From CAZNKO01 sp964573855 (GTDB taxonomy: Bacteria; Patescibacteriota; Patescibacteriia; UBA9934; GWF2-40-263), in assembly GCA_964573855.1 (NCBI GenBank), contig CAZNKO010000019.1, positions 1 through 16,542 on the forward strand: a stretch of 16,542 bases of DNA. Reading direction: 5' to 3'. The notes beneath the pieces were generated by a model. The model saw only the letters and a list, made by a program, of their open reading frames with translations. It did not search any database and was not told the DNA's origin. Both the position numbers and the translations under genes were made by a program. Positions 6,320-13,171 of the stretch are shown piece by piece. Position 1 is the first letter of the stretch. Every line of letters begins with the position of its first letter.

Positions 6320-7170
6320 TCGACGTTTCCATTCTCATCGTGCACTACAACACCCCCGGGCTCCTGAAGCAGACGCTGAAAGGGATTCGGAAAGCGGCCC
6401 CGGCCGTTACCTATGAGGTGATTGTGGTTGATAATAATCCGGTCATCCGGGTCGCGGACATGATTCGGCGCGAATTTCCGGAGGTGAAACTTGTGGTGAG
6501 CGACCGCAACTTGGGCTTCGGCGGCGGCATGAACGCGGCCATGCAGTCGGCGACGGGGCGGTACTGGTTCGTGTTCAATCCGGACATCGCCCTGTTTTCT
6601 GGTGCGATGGAAGAGCTCGTGCGATTCATGGATGCGCATCCGGATGTCGGCATGGCGGGCCCCCAGCTTCGGCATCCGGATGGCTCCCTCCAATACAGTT
6701 GTTATCGGTTTGAGACGCCGTCCGTGATCCTGTGCCGCCGTATTCCTATTTTACATTTTTTTCCAGCCGCTCGCCGCGCGGTGGGTCAGTACCTCATGTC
6801 CGACTGGGACCATGCGCAGACACGCAATGTGGATTATCTTCTCGGAGCGGCGCTGCTGGTCCGGCGCGAGGCCGCAGAGAAGGTTGGAGGGTTTGATCCT
6901 GGATTTTTTGTCTATTTTGAAGATCAGGATTGGTGCCGGCGGTTTTGGAAGGCCGGTTGGCGGGTCGTGTACCACCCGGCGGCCTCCATGGTGCATTACC
7001 ATCGGCGCGAGACGGCCGAGGGGTCGTTTTGGAAGCAGATCCTGAATCCGCTCACGCGCGTTCAAATCCGAAGTGCGATATACTACTTCCAAAAATACCG
7101 CGGGGAAGGAAACCCCCGCCTGGAGCGTGATCCCTCCCGTCGCGACGGGAGGGATGAATCCCTTGCATGA
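6316..7170 (+). CDS. Family 2 glycosyltransferase, WbbL-like
   Basis: About 284 aa from the ATG at 6316, which overlaps the previous stop as ATGA; an in-frame ATG at 6307 would add MVC. GT-A motifs: VSILIVHYNT at the start, YEVIVVDNN (about 37), NLGFGGGMNAAM (about 64), FNPDIAL (about 87), then LLGAALLVRREAAEKVGGFD and YFEDQDWCRRFWKAGWRVVYHP with the ED acceptor motif (about 201). It is a paralogue of the gene before it and probably adds another sugar to the same glycan. The last residues, DPSRRDGRDES, are encoded by the 26-bp palindrome at 7130-7155, so a repeat appears to have inserted at or extended the end of the gene. Its stop overlaps the start of the DUF4012 gene (ATGA). Confidence 0.85.
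   Translation: MIDVSILIVHYNTPGLLKQTLKGIRKAAPAVTYEVIVVDNNPVIRVADMIRREFPEVKLVVSDRNLGFGGGMNAAMQSATGRYWFVFNPDIALFSGAMEELVRFMDAHPDVGMAGPQLRHPDGSLQYSCYRFETPSVILCRRIPILHFFPAARRAVGQYLMSDWDHAQTRNVDYLLGAALLVRREAAEKVGGFDPGFFVYFEDQDWCRRFWKAGWRVVYHPAASMVHYHRRETAEGSFWKQILNPLTRVQIRSAIYYFQKYRGEGNPRLERDPSRRDGRDESLA
7130..7155 (+). repeat. 26-bp perfect palindrome (REP-like)
   Basis: The sequence reads ATCCCTCCCGTCG followed by its exact reverse complement. It shares the CCCTCCC...GGGAGGG core with the inner stem at 2362-2383. It lies in the coding end of a glycosyltransferase gene, 12 nt before the next start codon. Confidence 0.7.
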
Positions 7171-9194
7171 CCCATACCTCTTCCTTTCTTCATTCCACTG
7201 AACCCCTGCTTGCTCCGCATCCGCACCGCCGACGGCGGTGGCGGCGGATCTTTTTTTGGGCGGTTTTGATTGGGCTTGCGACCTGGGCTCTCGTGCTCGT
7301 TTTTGTCACCGTGCAGACCGTTCAAGCCGTGGCAGAAGCCGAGGGCGCCCTTCGGCGGGCCGGGGAGGCTGCGGCGGCCATGCAGTTTGAGGAAGCGCAC
7401 CGCGAGGTGCGCCGGGCCAGAGCCTGGGTTCTGCGGGTGGAGCGCGGGGTCGCGGTTTTGAATTCGGCGAGAGGCTTGCCGTGGATCGGGACGCAAACGC
7501 GCGCCGCGGAGTCCATGGTGCAGGCATCTTCCGGTATTCTGCAGGCGTTTGATCGTTTGCTCACGATCGGCGGCGATCTTCTCCGCCTTTCTGGGGTGAG
7601 TGAAGAGGCGCTTCGTGGAATGGCCGCGGGCCTCACTCCGTCCCTCACGTTCGATGATCTGCCTTCGGACACCAAGCGTGCTCTCCTGCAGCGACTTGCC
7701 GCGTCCTCTGATGACTTTGCGGCCACGGCCGCGGACATCCGTCTGGCTCGCGAAGAGCTTGCGGACATCCCGCGCCACAGTCTGTTTGAACCGATCCGCG
7801 CCGTGTTGCAACCCATTGACGATCGGCTCGCGATTTCCGAAAAGGCTTTGAATCTTGCCGCGGTCGCGGCCCATCTTCTTCCTGCCTTTGCCGGACTCGA
7901 TGCCGAACGCACAACCCTCCTTTTGTTTTTGAATAATGATGAACTGCGGCCCGGGGGCGGGTTCATTGGGACGTATGGCATCCTTCGCATGCGTGACGGT
8001 GACATCGCGGCTCTCCAAACGCAGGATGTGTATCGGTTAGATCAAGCCGCGGCCCCCAGCCTTTCGACCACACCTCCGAGCGCTCTCCGAACGTACGGCA
8101 GTATCCCAACCTGGTTTTTCCGGGACAGCAACTGGTCGCCGGATTTTGCCGTGAGCAGCCAGCAGGGGCTTCAACTCTTTGAACGGGAAGCCCGTCTTGT
8201 TCCGGGTGGAGCGCGTGGAGAGATTCCCGTGTCCGAATCCGTTTCCGGGGTGATTGGGTTCACGCCGACCTTTGCGTCCTCCTTGCTTGCGATCACGGGT
8301 CCCTTGAGCGTCGGGGGGCAGACGTTCACGGCAGAAAACATTGCAGACAAACTTGAGTATCAAGTGGAGATTGGGTATGTGGGGCAGGGGGTTCCGCCTG
8401 CCCAACGTAAGGAGATTTTGGCGGATCTGGTGGAAGAAATGAAAACACGCTTGTACCGCCTGCCGGTTGCGGAATGGCCGCGTCTTTTTACCGCGGTCGA
8501 CGCCGCCCTTCTTGGCAAACAGCTTGTTTTTTACAGCGAGGATCCAGCGTCTCAAGCGGTTATTGAACAAGCGCGCTGGGGCGGCCGTGTCGTTCCCGAA
8601 AATGGTTCGGATATTCAACTCGTCGTGGACGCGAACCTCGCGAGTCTCAAATCCGACCCCGTCGTTTCCCGCGACATCCGGTACGAAATTTGGCAAAACA
8701 CAGACGGTGCGTATGTCGGCCGGACCACGATTCGGTACCAGCACCGTGGGTCGTTCAACTGGCGGACCACGCGCTACCGCACGTATGTGCGCGTGTATGT
8801 GCCGCGCGGGAGCACGCTCGTGCGCGCGAGCGGACACCTGCGGGGCGACAAGCTCCGCAATCCCTCCCTCCTTCCGGGCATCGTGGATGTCGGAGAGGAT
8901 CTCGGGCTCACCACCTTTGGCGCCTTCACGTCCATGGAACCCGGAGAAACGCGCGAGATCCAGTTCGAATATCTCCTGTCGCCGGAGGTCATGCGCGAGA
9001 TCCAAAGCGGGTCCTATGAGCTTCAGGTCTTCAAACAGATTGGAGCTCGACCGTATGGTTTGACGCTTGATCTCGACTTTGATAAGAATGTCTCGACTGC
9101 CTCCCCGCCGGAGGAGGCTCTCGAGTGGGGCGACGATCGGTATCGTCTGAACACAAAATTAGATCAAGATCTCCCATTCGTGGTCACACTCTAG
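7167..9194 (+). CDS. DUF4012 family membrane-anchored extracytoplasmic protein
   Basis: 675 aa. A short basic N-terminus (HPHRRRRWRR) precedes one membrane segment at about 28-50 (IFFWAVLIGLATWALVLVFV), so the bulk lies outside the membrane. An Ala-rich helical region (about 52-240) follows. The hallmark of the family comes next: LLFLNNDELRPGGGFIGTYGILRMRDGDI (about 250-278). Then WFFRDSNWSPDF (about 316-327) and a long strand-rich C-terminal half with RTTIRYQHRG and MEPGETREIQFEYLL. DUF4012 proteins occur in exopolysaccharide and envelope clusters of Actinobacteria and candidate phyla; their reaction is not established, although a distant relation to LytR-CpsA-Psr-like attachment enzymes has been considered. 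Here it follows three glycosyltransferases without a gap, suggesting it handles, attaches or exports their product. Confidence 0.85.
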   Translation: MTHTSSFLHSTEPLLAPHPHRRRRWRRIFFWAVLIGLATWALVLVFVTVQTVQAVAEAEGALRRAGEAAAAMQFEEAHREVRRARAWVLRVERGVAVLNSARGLPWIGTQTRAAESMVQASSGILQAFDRLLTIGGDLLRLSGVSEEALRGMAAGLTPSLTFDDLPSDTKRALLQRLAASSDDFAATAADIRLAREELADIPRHSLFEPIRAVLQPIDDRLAISEKALNLAAVAAHLLPAFAGLDAERTTLLLFLNNDELRPGGGFIGTYGILRMRDGDIAALQTQDVYRLDQAAAPSLSTTPPSALRTYGSIPTWFFRDSNWSPDFAVSSQQGLQLFEREARLVPGGARGEIPVSESVSGVIGFTPTFASSLLAITGPLSVGGQTFTAENIADKLEYQVEIGYVGQGVPPAQRKEILADLVEEMKTRLYRLPVAEWPRLFTAVDAALLGKQLVFYSEDPASQAVIEQARWGGRVVPENGSDIQLVVDANLASLKSDPVVSRDIRYEIWQNTDGAYVGRTTIRYQHRGSFNWRTTRYRTYVRVYVPRGSTLVRASGHLRGDKLRNPSLLPGIVDVGEDLGLTTFGAFTSMEPGETREIQFEYLLSPEVMREIQSGSYELQVFKQIGARPYGLTLDLDFDKNVSTASPPEEALEWGDDRYRLNTKLDQDLPFVVTL

Positions 9195-9211
9195 TTTCCG
9201 GTGGCCATGTT

Positions 9212-10216
9212 ATGTTTCAGAAAAAAATCGGGATCGATCTTGGGACGACTACCGTGCTCGTGTATCTGCCGAAGCGCGGTATTATTATCAATGAGCCGTC
9301 CGTCGTTGCCGTATCCTATGCCGACAAGAAAGTTTTGGCCGTTGGGAAAGAGGCAAAGGACATGATCGGGCGAACCCCGGACACGATTGTGGCCCGCCGG
9401 CCGCTCAAAGATGGCGTCATCGCCGATTATCGCACGACCGAGGCCATGCTCCGGTACTTCATCAACAAGGCGCTTGGCGGCGTGCGCCTGCTCCGCCCGG
9501 AAGTCATGGTCGCGGTCCCGGGCGGCATCACCTCCACGGAACGGCGCGCGGTCATTGATGCAACCCTCGCGGCCGGAGCCAAGGCCGCGTACATTATTAA
9601 GCAACCCATCGTGGCCGCGATCGGCGCGAACATCCCGATCGGGTCGCCCTCTGGACACATGGTCATTGATGTCGGCGGCGGCACCTCGGAAATGGCCGTC
9701 ATCTCGCTTGGCGGCATTGTGGCGTCCGATTCCGTCCGGATCGGCGGGGTCAAGTTTGATGCGGCGATTTCGGAGTATATCCGCCGGAAATACGGTCTCG
9801 CGATCGGGGAGCGGACTTCGGAGGACATCAAAATCCAGATCGGGTCTGCGATGTATATGCCTGAAAAACTCACCATGGAAATCAAAGGCCGCGACATGAT
9901 TACGGGCTTGCCAAAGATCGTTGAAGTCACCTCGGACGATGTCACGAATGCCATCCAGAATGAGCTCGAAGGCATTATTGCGACCATGAAGGAGGTCTTG
10001 CACAAAACTCCGCCGGAATTGTCCGCGGATGTGATGGACAAAGGAATCGTCTTGACCGGAGGTTCGGCCCTGCTTCGGAATTTTGATACGCTCATCTCCG
10101 AGGCCACCGGGGTGCCGACGTTCGTCGCGGAAGATCCACAACTCTGTGTGGCAAAGGGAACCGGTGTCGCGCTTGAGAACTTGGAGGCGTATAAGAGAAG
10201 TATTTTTACAAGCTGA
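9212..10216 (+). CDS. mreB: Rod shape-determining protein MreB
   Basis: 334 aa from the ATG at 9212, the usual MreB size. An upstream in-frame start at 9125 would add 29 residues inside the DUF4012 gene and is rejected because MreB homology begins at FQKKIGIDLGTTTVLVYL. Actin-fold motifs: IGIDLGTTT (phosphate 1, about 6-14), VIDVGGGTSEMAVISLGGIV (phosphate 2, about 150-169) and GIVLTGGSALLRNFD (adenosine motif, about 277-291). MreB polymerises under the membrane and directs lateral wall synthesis. The gene starts 17 nt after the DUF4012 stop, so it is probably in the glycan operon. MreC, MreD and RodA are not next to it, unlike the usual arrangement. The ribosome binding site is weak. Confidence 0.95.
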   Translation: MFQKKIGIDLGTTTVLVYLPKRGIIINEPSVVAVSYADKKVLAVGKEAKDMIGRTPDTIVARRPLKDGVIADYRTTEAMLRYFINKALGGVRLLRPEVMVAVPGGITSTERRAVIDATLAAGAKAAYIIKQPIVAAIGANIPIGSPSGHMVIDVGGGTSEMAVISLGGIVASDSVRIGGVKFDAAISEYIRRKYGLAIGERTSEDIKIQIGSAMYMPEKLTMEIKGRDMITGLPKIVEVTSDDVTNAIQNELEGIIATMKEVLHKTPPELSADVMDKGIVLTGGSALLRNFDTLISEATGVPTFVAEDPQLCVAKGTGVALENLEAYKRSIFTS

Positions 10217-10219
10217 TTT

Positions 10220-10305
10220 AGGTTATAGGTGATAGGTAATAGGTTATAGGGTTGGTAGATTTTAAAAATTCCTTTCCTCTCACCTATAACCTGACACCTA
10301 TCACC
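10220..10305 (+). repeat. Inverted repeat of GGTTATAGGTGATAGG-type units
   Basis: AGGTTATAGGTG (10220-10231) is perfectly complementary to CACCTATAACCT (10281-10292), and GGTGATAGGT (10228-10237) to ACCTATCACC (10296-10305). A second GGTTATAGG copy (10242-10250) could replace the first. The block fills the junction between mreB and the GT4 gene and ends CTCATCT just before the ATG at 10312. No ribosome binding site is visible. Confidence 0.6.
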
Positions 10306-10311
10306 TCATCT

Positions 10312-11446
10312 ATGCTCTACGCAATCGATGCCTCCTCCGCGAACAAGACGGAGCGCACGGGGGTCGAATGGTACGCGTATCATTTGATTGAGCAGCTCAA
10401 AACACACACGCTCAAATCGGATGAACGCGTGTGTTTGTATTCGCCGACCCCGCTCTCGGGGCCGCTTGCGGAGCTGCCGGAGAGATGGAAAAGTCGTGTG
10501 GTGCCGTGGCGATTGCCTGGATGGATGCGTTTGCGCATGAGCCTTGAACTTTTCCGTCGGCCGCCCAGCGTCTTTTTTGTGCCGTCACAGGGGCTCGCCC
10601 TCCTTGCTCCGCATCGCGTCGGGCATCATACCCTCACGACGATCCACGACGTCGGATATCGGCGCCGCCCCGATCTCTATAACGCTTCCACCCGCCGCCG
10701 ACTGGAGGGCGCGACCCGGGACGCGTGCCGACGCGCGACAAAACTTTGTGTCCGAGTTCACCAAGCGGGAGGTGATGGAGCTCTACCGCGTTCCGGAGGA
10801 CCGGCTTGTCGTGACCCCGCTTGCGGCAGACACGTCCATGTTCCGCCCGCTTCCGCCCGAAGCGGTCGTGTCCGTCTTGGAGCGCCACCGGCTCGGCCGC
10901 CACTTTTTTCTCCATGTCGGGCGCTGGGAGAGGAAAAAAAATCTCACGACGCTCATTCGGGCGTTCGAAATTTTCAAGGCCACCCGCGGCGTCGGGGACC
11001 CGTTCGAGCTTGTCCTGGTCGGCAAGCCCGGTGGGTTCGGGCACGAAGAGATCGAGCGCGCGCTGCGCACCTCTTCGGCGCATGCGGCCATTCGCCCTCT
11101 CCCGTATCTGTCCGGCCCTGAAATCGCGGCGATCATGAACGCCGCGACCGCCTTTGTCTTTCCTTCGTTTTATGAAGGTTTTGGGATTCCAAATCTTGAG
11201 GCGCTCGCCTGCGGAACGCCGCTCATCACCTCGGACATTCCGCCGCACCGTGAGGTGGTGGAAAACGCGGCCGTGTTTGTGCCGCCGAATGCTCCCGAAG
11301 CCTGGGAGGCGGCCCTGCGGGAGCTTGCCGAGAATCCCGCACGGCGCGTAGAGTTGCGAGAAGCGGGTCTTGCCCGCGCCGCCGCATTCTCATGGGAGAA
11401 AACCGCGGCGTTGACGCTTGAGACGATGCGACGACTTGCGTCATGA
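10312..11446 (+). CDS. GT4 family glycosyltransferase, disrupted by a frameshift
   Basis: The N-terminal half reads MLYAIDASSANKTERTGVEWYAYHLIEQL through TIHDVGYRRRPDLYNASTRRRLEGATRDACRRATK in the frame of 10312. The C-terminal half reads VSEFTKREVMELYRVPEDRL onward in the next frame, ending at 11446. The switch lies at 10744-10750. Removing one T from CTTTGTG restores RRATKLVSEFTKREV and a 377-aa product of normal GT4 length. GT-B landmarks: LHVGRWERKKNLTTLIRAFE (donor-domain opening strand) and FPSFYEGFGIPNLEALACGTPLI, with the EX7E pair that contacts the sugar nucleotide. It probably transfers a hexose or mannose to a glycolipid or glycan. Whether the shift is a real lesion or a sequencing error cannot be decided here; both halves look conserved, so any lesion is recent. 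Confidence 0.8.
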
Positions 11447-11510
11447 TGAGATGGAGAGATGGGATATCCCTTTCCAACCTCACATTTCCAATCCTCAACC
11501 CCCACTATTT
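11447..11510 (+). repeat. Purine/pyrimidine mosaic junction
   Basis: A purine stretch (GAGATGGAGAGATGGG) meets the 10-bp palindrome GGGATATCCC and continues as pyrimidine-rich units (CCAACCTCACATTTCC, CCTCAACCCCCACTATTT) up to the ATG at 11511. It has the same build as the other repeat-filled junctions and likewise lacks a ribosome binding site. Confidence 0.4.
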
Positions 11511-12284
11511 ATGGAAAACGTGAAAAAAGCTCTTTCGCGCCTCGGGCTTTCGGAAAAGGAAGCCGCGATTTACCTTGCGGCCCTGAACGTAGGCCCTTCG
11601 ACGGCCCAACAGCTTGCCAAAACAGCGGGGGTCAATCGCGCAACCGCCTATCTCGCGATTGAGGGGCTCGCGAAGAAAGGATTGATGAGCACGACGATGA
11701 AAGATGAGAAGAAATTATATGCGGCAGAGACGCCCGAGCGGCTGAGGGCGTTTCTTGAGGAGGAGAAGCGTTCGTTGCAGGAGAAAGAGCAGGATCTGCA
11801 TGAGACGCTTCCGATGCTTTTTGCGCTCTTCAGCATGGCCGATCGCAAGCCGCAAGTCCGGTATCTTGAGGGGCCGGAGGGATTAAAAACCGTGCGCGAT
11901 CTGTTTGTGCGCCAGGGCGGGGAATTTGTGCAGATGGTGCCGATCGACATGGTTCGGGCTCACCCGGAGCTCCGCGAAGGGCACGAGGCGCATTTGGCCT
12001 CCTTGGCGCAAGGGGAGACGCCACACCGGGTGCTATTCGTTACCCGAGAGCCAGGTGAACTCGCCGTCGCACCTATGCGCGGGGGAGTGATTCGCGTGCT
12101 TCCGGCCGAGCGGTTCCCGATTGAGGCGGAAATTTCCGTGCGCGGTGACCTCGTCTTTCTTTTTGCGTTTGTACCGAACGTCCTCTCGGTCGTCGTGACA
12201 AGCCGCGAGCTCGCCCAGGCCGTCCGATGCCTCTTTGAATTGGCCTGGGAAGGCGCCTCCGCCTTTCCGATGAAGAGGGGATGA
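11511..12284 (+). CDS. TrmB-family transcriptional regulator
   Basis: 257 aa from ATG 11511; upstream in-frame codons lie in repeat sequence. Residues 1-70 are a TrmB-type winged helix: ALSRLGLSEKEAAIYLAALNVGPSTAQQLAKTAGVNRATAYLAIEGLAKKGLM, with the recognition helix at NRATAYLAIEGL. A coiled segment follows (ERLRAFLEEEKRSLQEKEQDLHETLP, about 76-101), as in other TrmB proteins. The effector-domain part (about 113-250) contains VRYLEGPEGLKTVRDLFV, matching the usual YxGxxGv/lrxl opening, and ends with strands VFLFAFVPNVLSVVVTSRELAQAVRCLFELAWE. TrmB proteins sense sugars in archaea; its position after the glycosyltransferases fits control of glycan genes, but the ligand is unknown. Confidence 0.85.
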   Translation: MENVKKALSRLGLSEKEAAIYLAALNVGPSTAQQLAKTAGVNRATAYLAIEGLAKKGLMSTTMKDEKKLYAAETPERLRAFLEEEKRSLQEKEQDLHETLPMLFALFSMADRKPQVRYLEGPEGLKTVRDLFVRQGGEFVQMVPIDMVRAHPELREGHEAHLASLAQGETPHRVLFVTREPGELAVAPMRGGVIRVLPAERFPIEAEISVRGDLVFLFAFVPNVLSVVVTSRELAQAVRCLFELAWEGASAFPMKRG

Positions 12285-12336
12285 GCAAAAGGGCCACAAC
12301 GGCGACAAGGGCTGCGATGGCGAAAAAGGGAGCAGA

Positions 12337-12368
12337 CTCATTCATGCGACGGCCGTACACTTAATGAG
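12337..12368. promoter_or_regulatory. Imperfect 32-bp palindrome over the start of the Cas2-like gene
   Basis: CTCATT (12337-12342), six bases, ACGGCCGT (12349-12356), six bases, AATGAG (12363-12368). The outer and central blocks are exact reverse complements. The ATG at 12364 lies inside the last block. The same 6-6-8-6-6 framework occurs at 12890-12921 over the stop codon; 24 of 32 positions agree between the two sites. Confidence 0.6.
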
Positions 12369-12897
12369 TATGTCAATTTTAAGAAGCGTGAGAAGTGAGA
12401 GAGCAAAGCAGATTTTGTCCGATATGTTTGACGTTGCGGATTTTATCAGCTCTTCCTACAGCAGTCGTTGGAAGTCATATGATCAATTTTTGCGCGTCCG
12501 CGACGCGGCGGAACGAAGGCGCCGCTCCCAAATGCTCAAGCGGTTGCAGAAACGCCGTCTCATCCGCATCCGAAAGACGGCGCGCCATTTGGAGGGTGCT
12601 TTAACGGATACTGGAAGGATAGAAGCCATTCGGCTCTCCCTTTGGAAAAAACATCCAAAACTTCCGGCAGGGGAATCGTGCGTTATTATTTTTGATTTTC
12701 CAGAATCCGCCAGACGGTCTCGAAACGTCTTCCGGCGTTTTATTAAGGCATGTGGGTTTTCCTTACTTCAGCAGAGCGTATGGGAGAGTCCGCATGATGT
12801 CTTTGACGCCGTTCAGGCATTTATTCGTGCCGCGCGCATCGCCTCATGGGTGACGGTGATTGATGCAAGAAAACGCTCAGCTGGTAGGACTCATTAA
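12364..12897 (+). CDS. wHTH plus Cas2-like domain protein (PaaX-type)
   Basis: 177 aa; a second ATG at 12370 could also serve. Residues 1-85 are basic and helical with a wing-like RLIRIRKTARHLEGALTDTGRIEA, consistent with a winged helix. Residues 100-168 form a Cas2-like ferredoxin fold: CVIIFDFPESARRSRNVFRRFIKACGFSLLQQSVWESP, then a helix and WVTVIDARK. FDxPExxRxxRxxFRxxLKxxGFxxxQxSVW is the pattern shared by the C-terminal domain of PaaX regulators and by stand-alone Cas2-like proteins of candidate phyla. The Asp equivalent to the Cas2 active-site position is present. No cas1, other cas genes or CRISPR array are in the window, so adaptation is unlikely; a DNA-binding regulator or an uncharacterised nuclease is more plausible. 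No ribosome binding site precedes it. Start and stop codons lie inside related palindromes. Confidence 0.78.
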   Translation: MSMSILRSVRSERAKQILSDMFDVADFISSSYSSRWKSYDQFLRVRDAAERRRRSQMLKRLQKRRLIRIRKTARHLEGALTDTGRIEAIRLSLWKKHPKLPAGESCVIIFDFPESARRSRNVFRRFIKACGFSLLQQSVWESPHDVFDAVQAFIRAARIASWVTVIDARKRSAGRTH

Positions 12898-12921
12898 CTG
12901 AACGGCCGTTCAGTTAATGAA
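12890..12921. promoter_or_regulatory. 30-bp perfect palindrome over the stop of the Cas2-like gene
   Basis: Bases 12891-12920 equal their own reverse complement, centred on ACGGCCGT (12902-12909), with CATTAACTGA and TCAGTTAATG as arms. The TAA stop (12895-12897) is inside. Framework and spacing equal those of the site at 12337-12368. It may be an operator bound by the protein itself, a transcript-end hairpin, or an element end. Confidence 0.7.
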
Positions 12922-12946
12922 GACGCACTAATAATGAAGACACACT
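12915..12946 (+). repeat. 15-nt direct repeat adjoining the palindrome
   Basis: TAATGAAGACGCACT (12915-12929) and TAATGAAGACACACT (12932-12946) differ at one base and repeat with a 17-nt period. The first copy overlaps the right arm of the palindrome. Confidence 0.5.
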
Positions 12947-12971
12947 CAGGAGAAAAAAGATTGCGGGGATG

Positions 12972-13020
12972 CAAAAACAAACCCCGCACCTATTTTTGAT
13001 AGGTGCGGGGTTTGTTTTTG
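12972..13020. terminator. Bidirectional intrinsic terminator, 22-bp stem
   Basis: 12972-12993 is exactly complementary to 12999-13020, with a 5-nt loop (TTTTG). The GC core is ACCCCGCACC, and both ends of the stem are T/A-rich (TTTGTTTTTG on either strand), giving U-tracts in both directions. It sits between the convergent plus-strand Cas2-like gene and the minus-strand lipoprotein genes and would end both transcripts. Confidence 0.92.
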
Positions 13021-13094
13021 GGGAAAGAGGGTGGTTACCCACCGCGCCGCATCTGATCCTGATGCGACGGGGCGGGAATCACCTCTTGCCTCTT

Positions 13095-13162
13095 AAGATC
13101 GCGACGCGTGTCACAATCTTGAGAAGCAGGGGATCGAGCGCGAGTGTTTTGCGTCGATCCCC
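13095..13162 (-). terminator. Hairpin pair after lipoprotein copy 1
   Basis: GGGGATCGA (13129-13137) pairs with TCGATCCCC (13154-13162), extended by CGC/GCG. A second stem lies at 13095-13120 (AAGAT...ATCTT) with two mismatches. The second stem differs in sequence from its counterparts at 13923-13947 and 14750-14774 but keeps its pairing pattern. They may end or stabilise the lipoprotein transcript; there is no long U-tract. Confidence 0.45.
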
Positions 13163-13171
13163 TCATTGTGC

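Noticed and set aside
9125..9211. Upstream in-frame extension of MreB
   Set aside because: It lies within the DUF4012 coding end, and MreB homology starts only at 9212.
10744..10750. Programmed +1 frameshift like prfB
   Set aside because: The slip codon CTT-T is present, but the A-site codon is TGT, not a stop, and the stimulatory Shine-Dalgarno is missing.
12073..12360. Minus-strand ORF with a hydrophobic stretch (AIAALVAVVALLLIPS) opposite the end of the TrmB-type gene
   Set aside because: The hydrophobic part is only about 20 codons; the rest is antisense to conserved TrmB sequence and very Arg-rich. There is no ribosome binding site. A remnant cannot be excluded.
12364..12897. CRISPR adaptation module based on the Cas2-like domain
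   Set aside because: No cas1, other cas genes or repeat-spacer array is present, and the N-terminal wHTH matches PaaX-type regulators.
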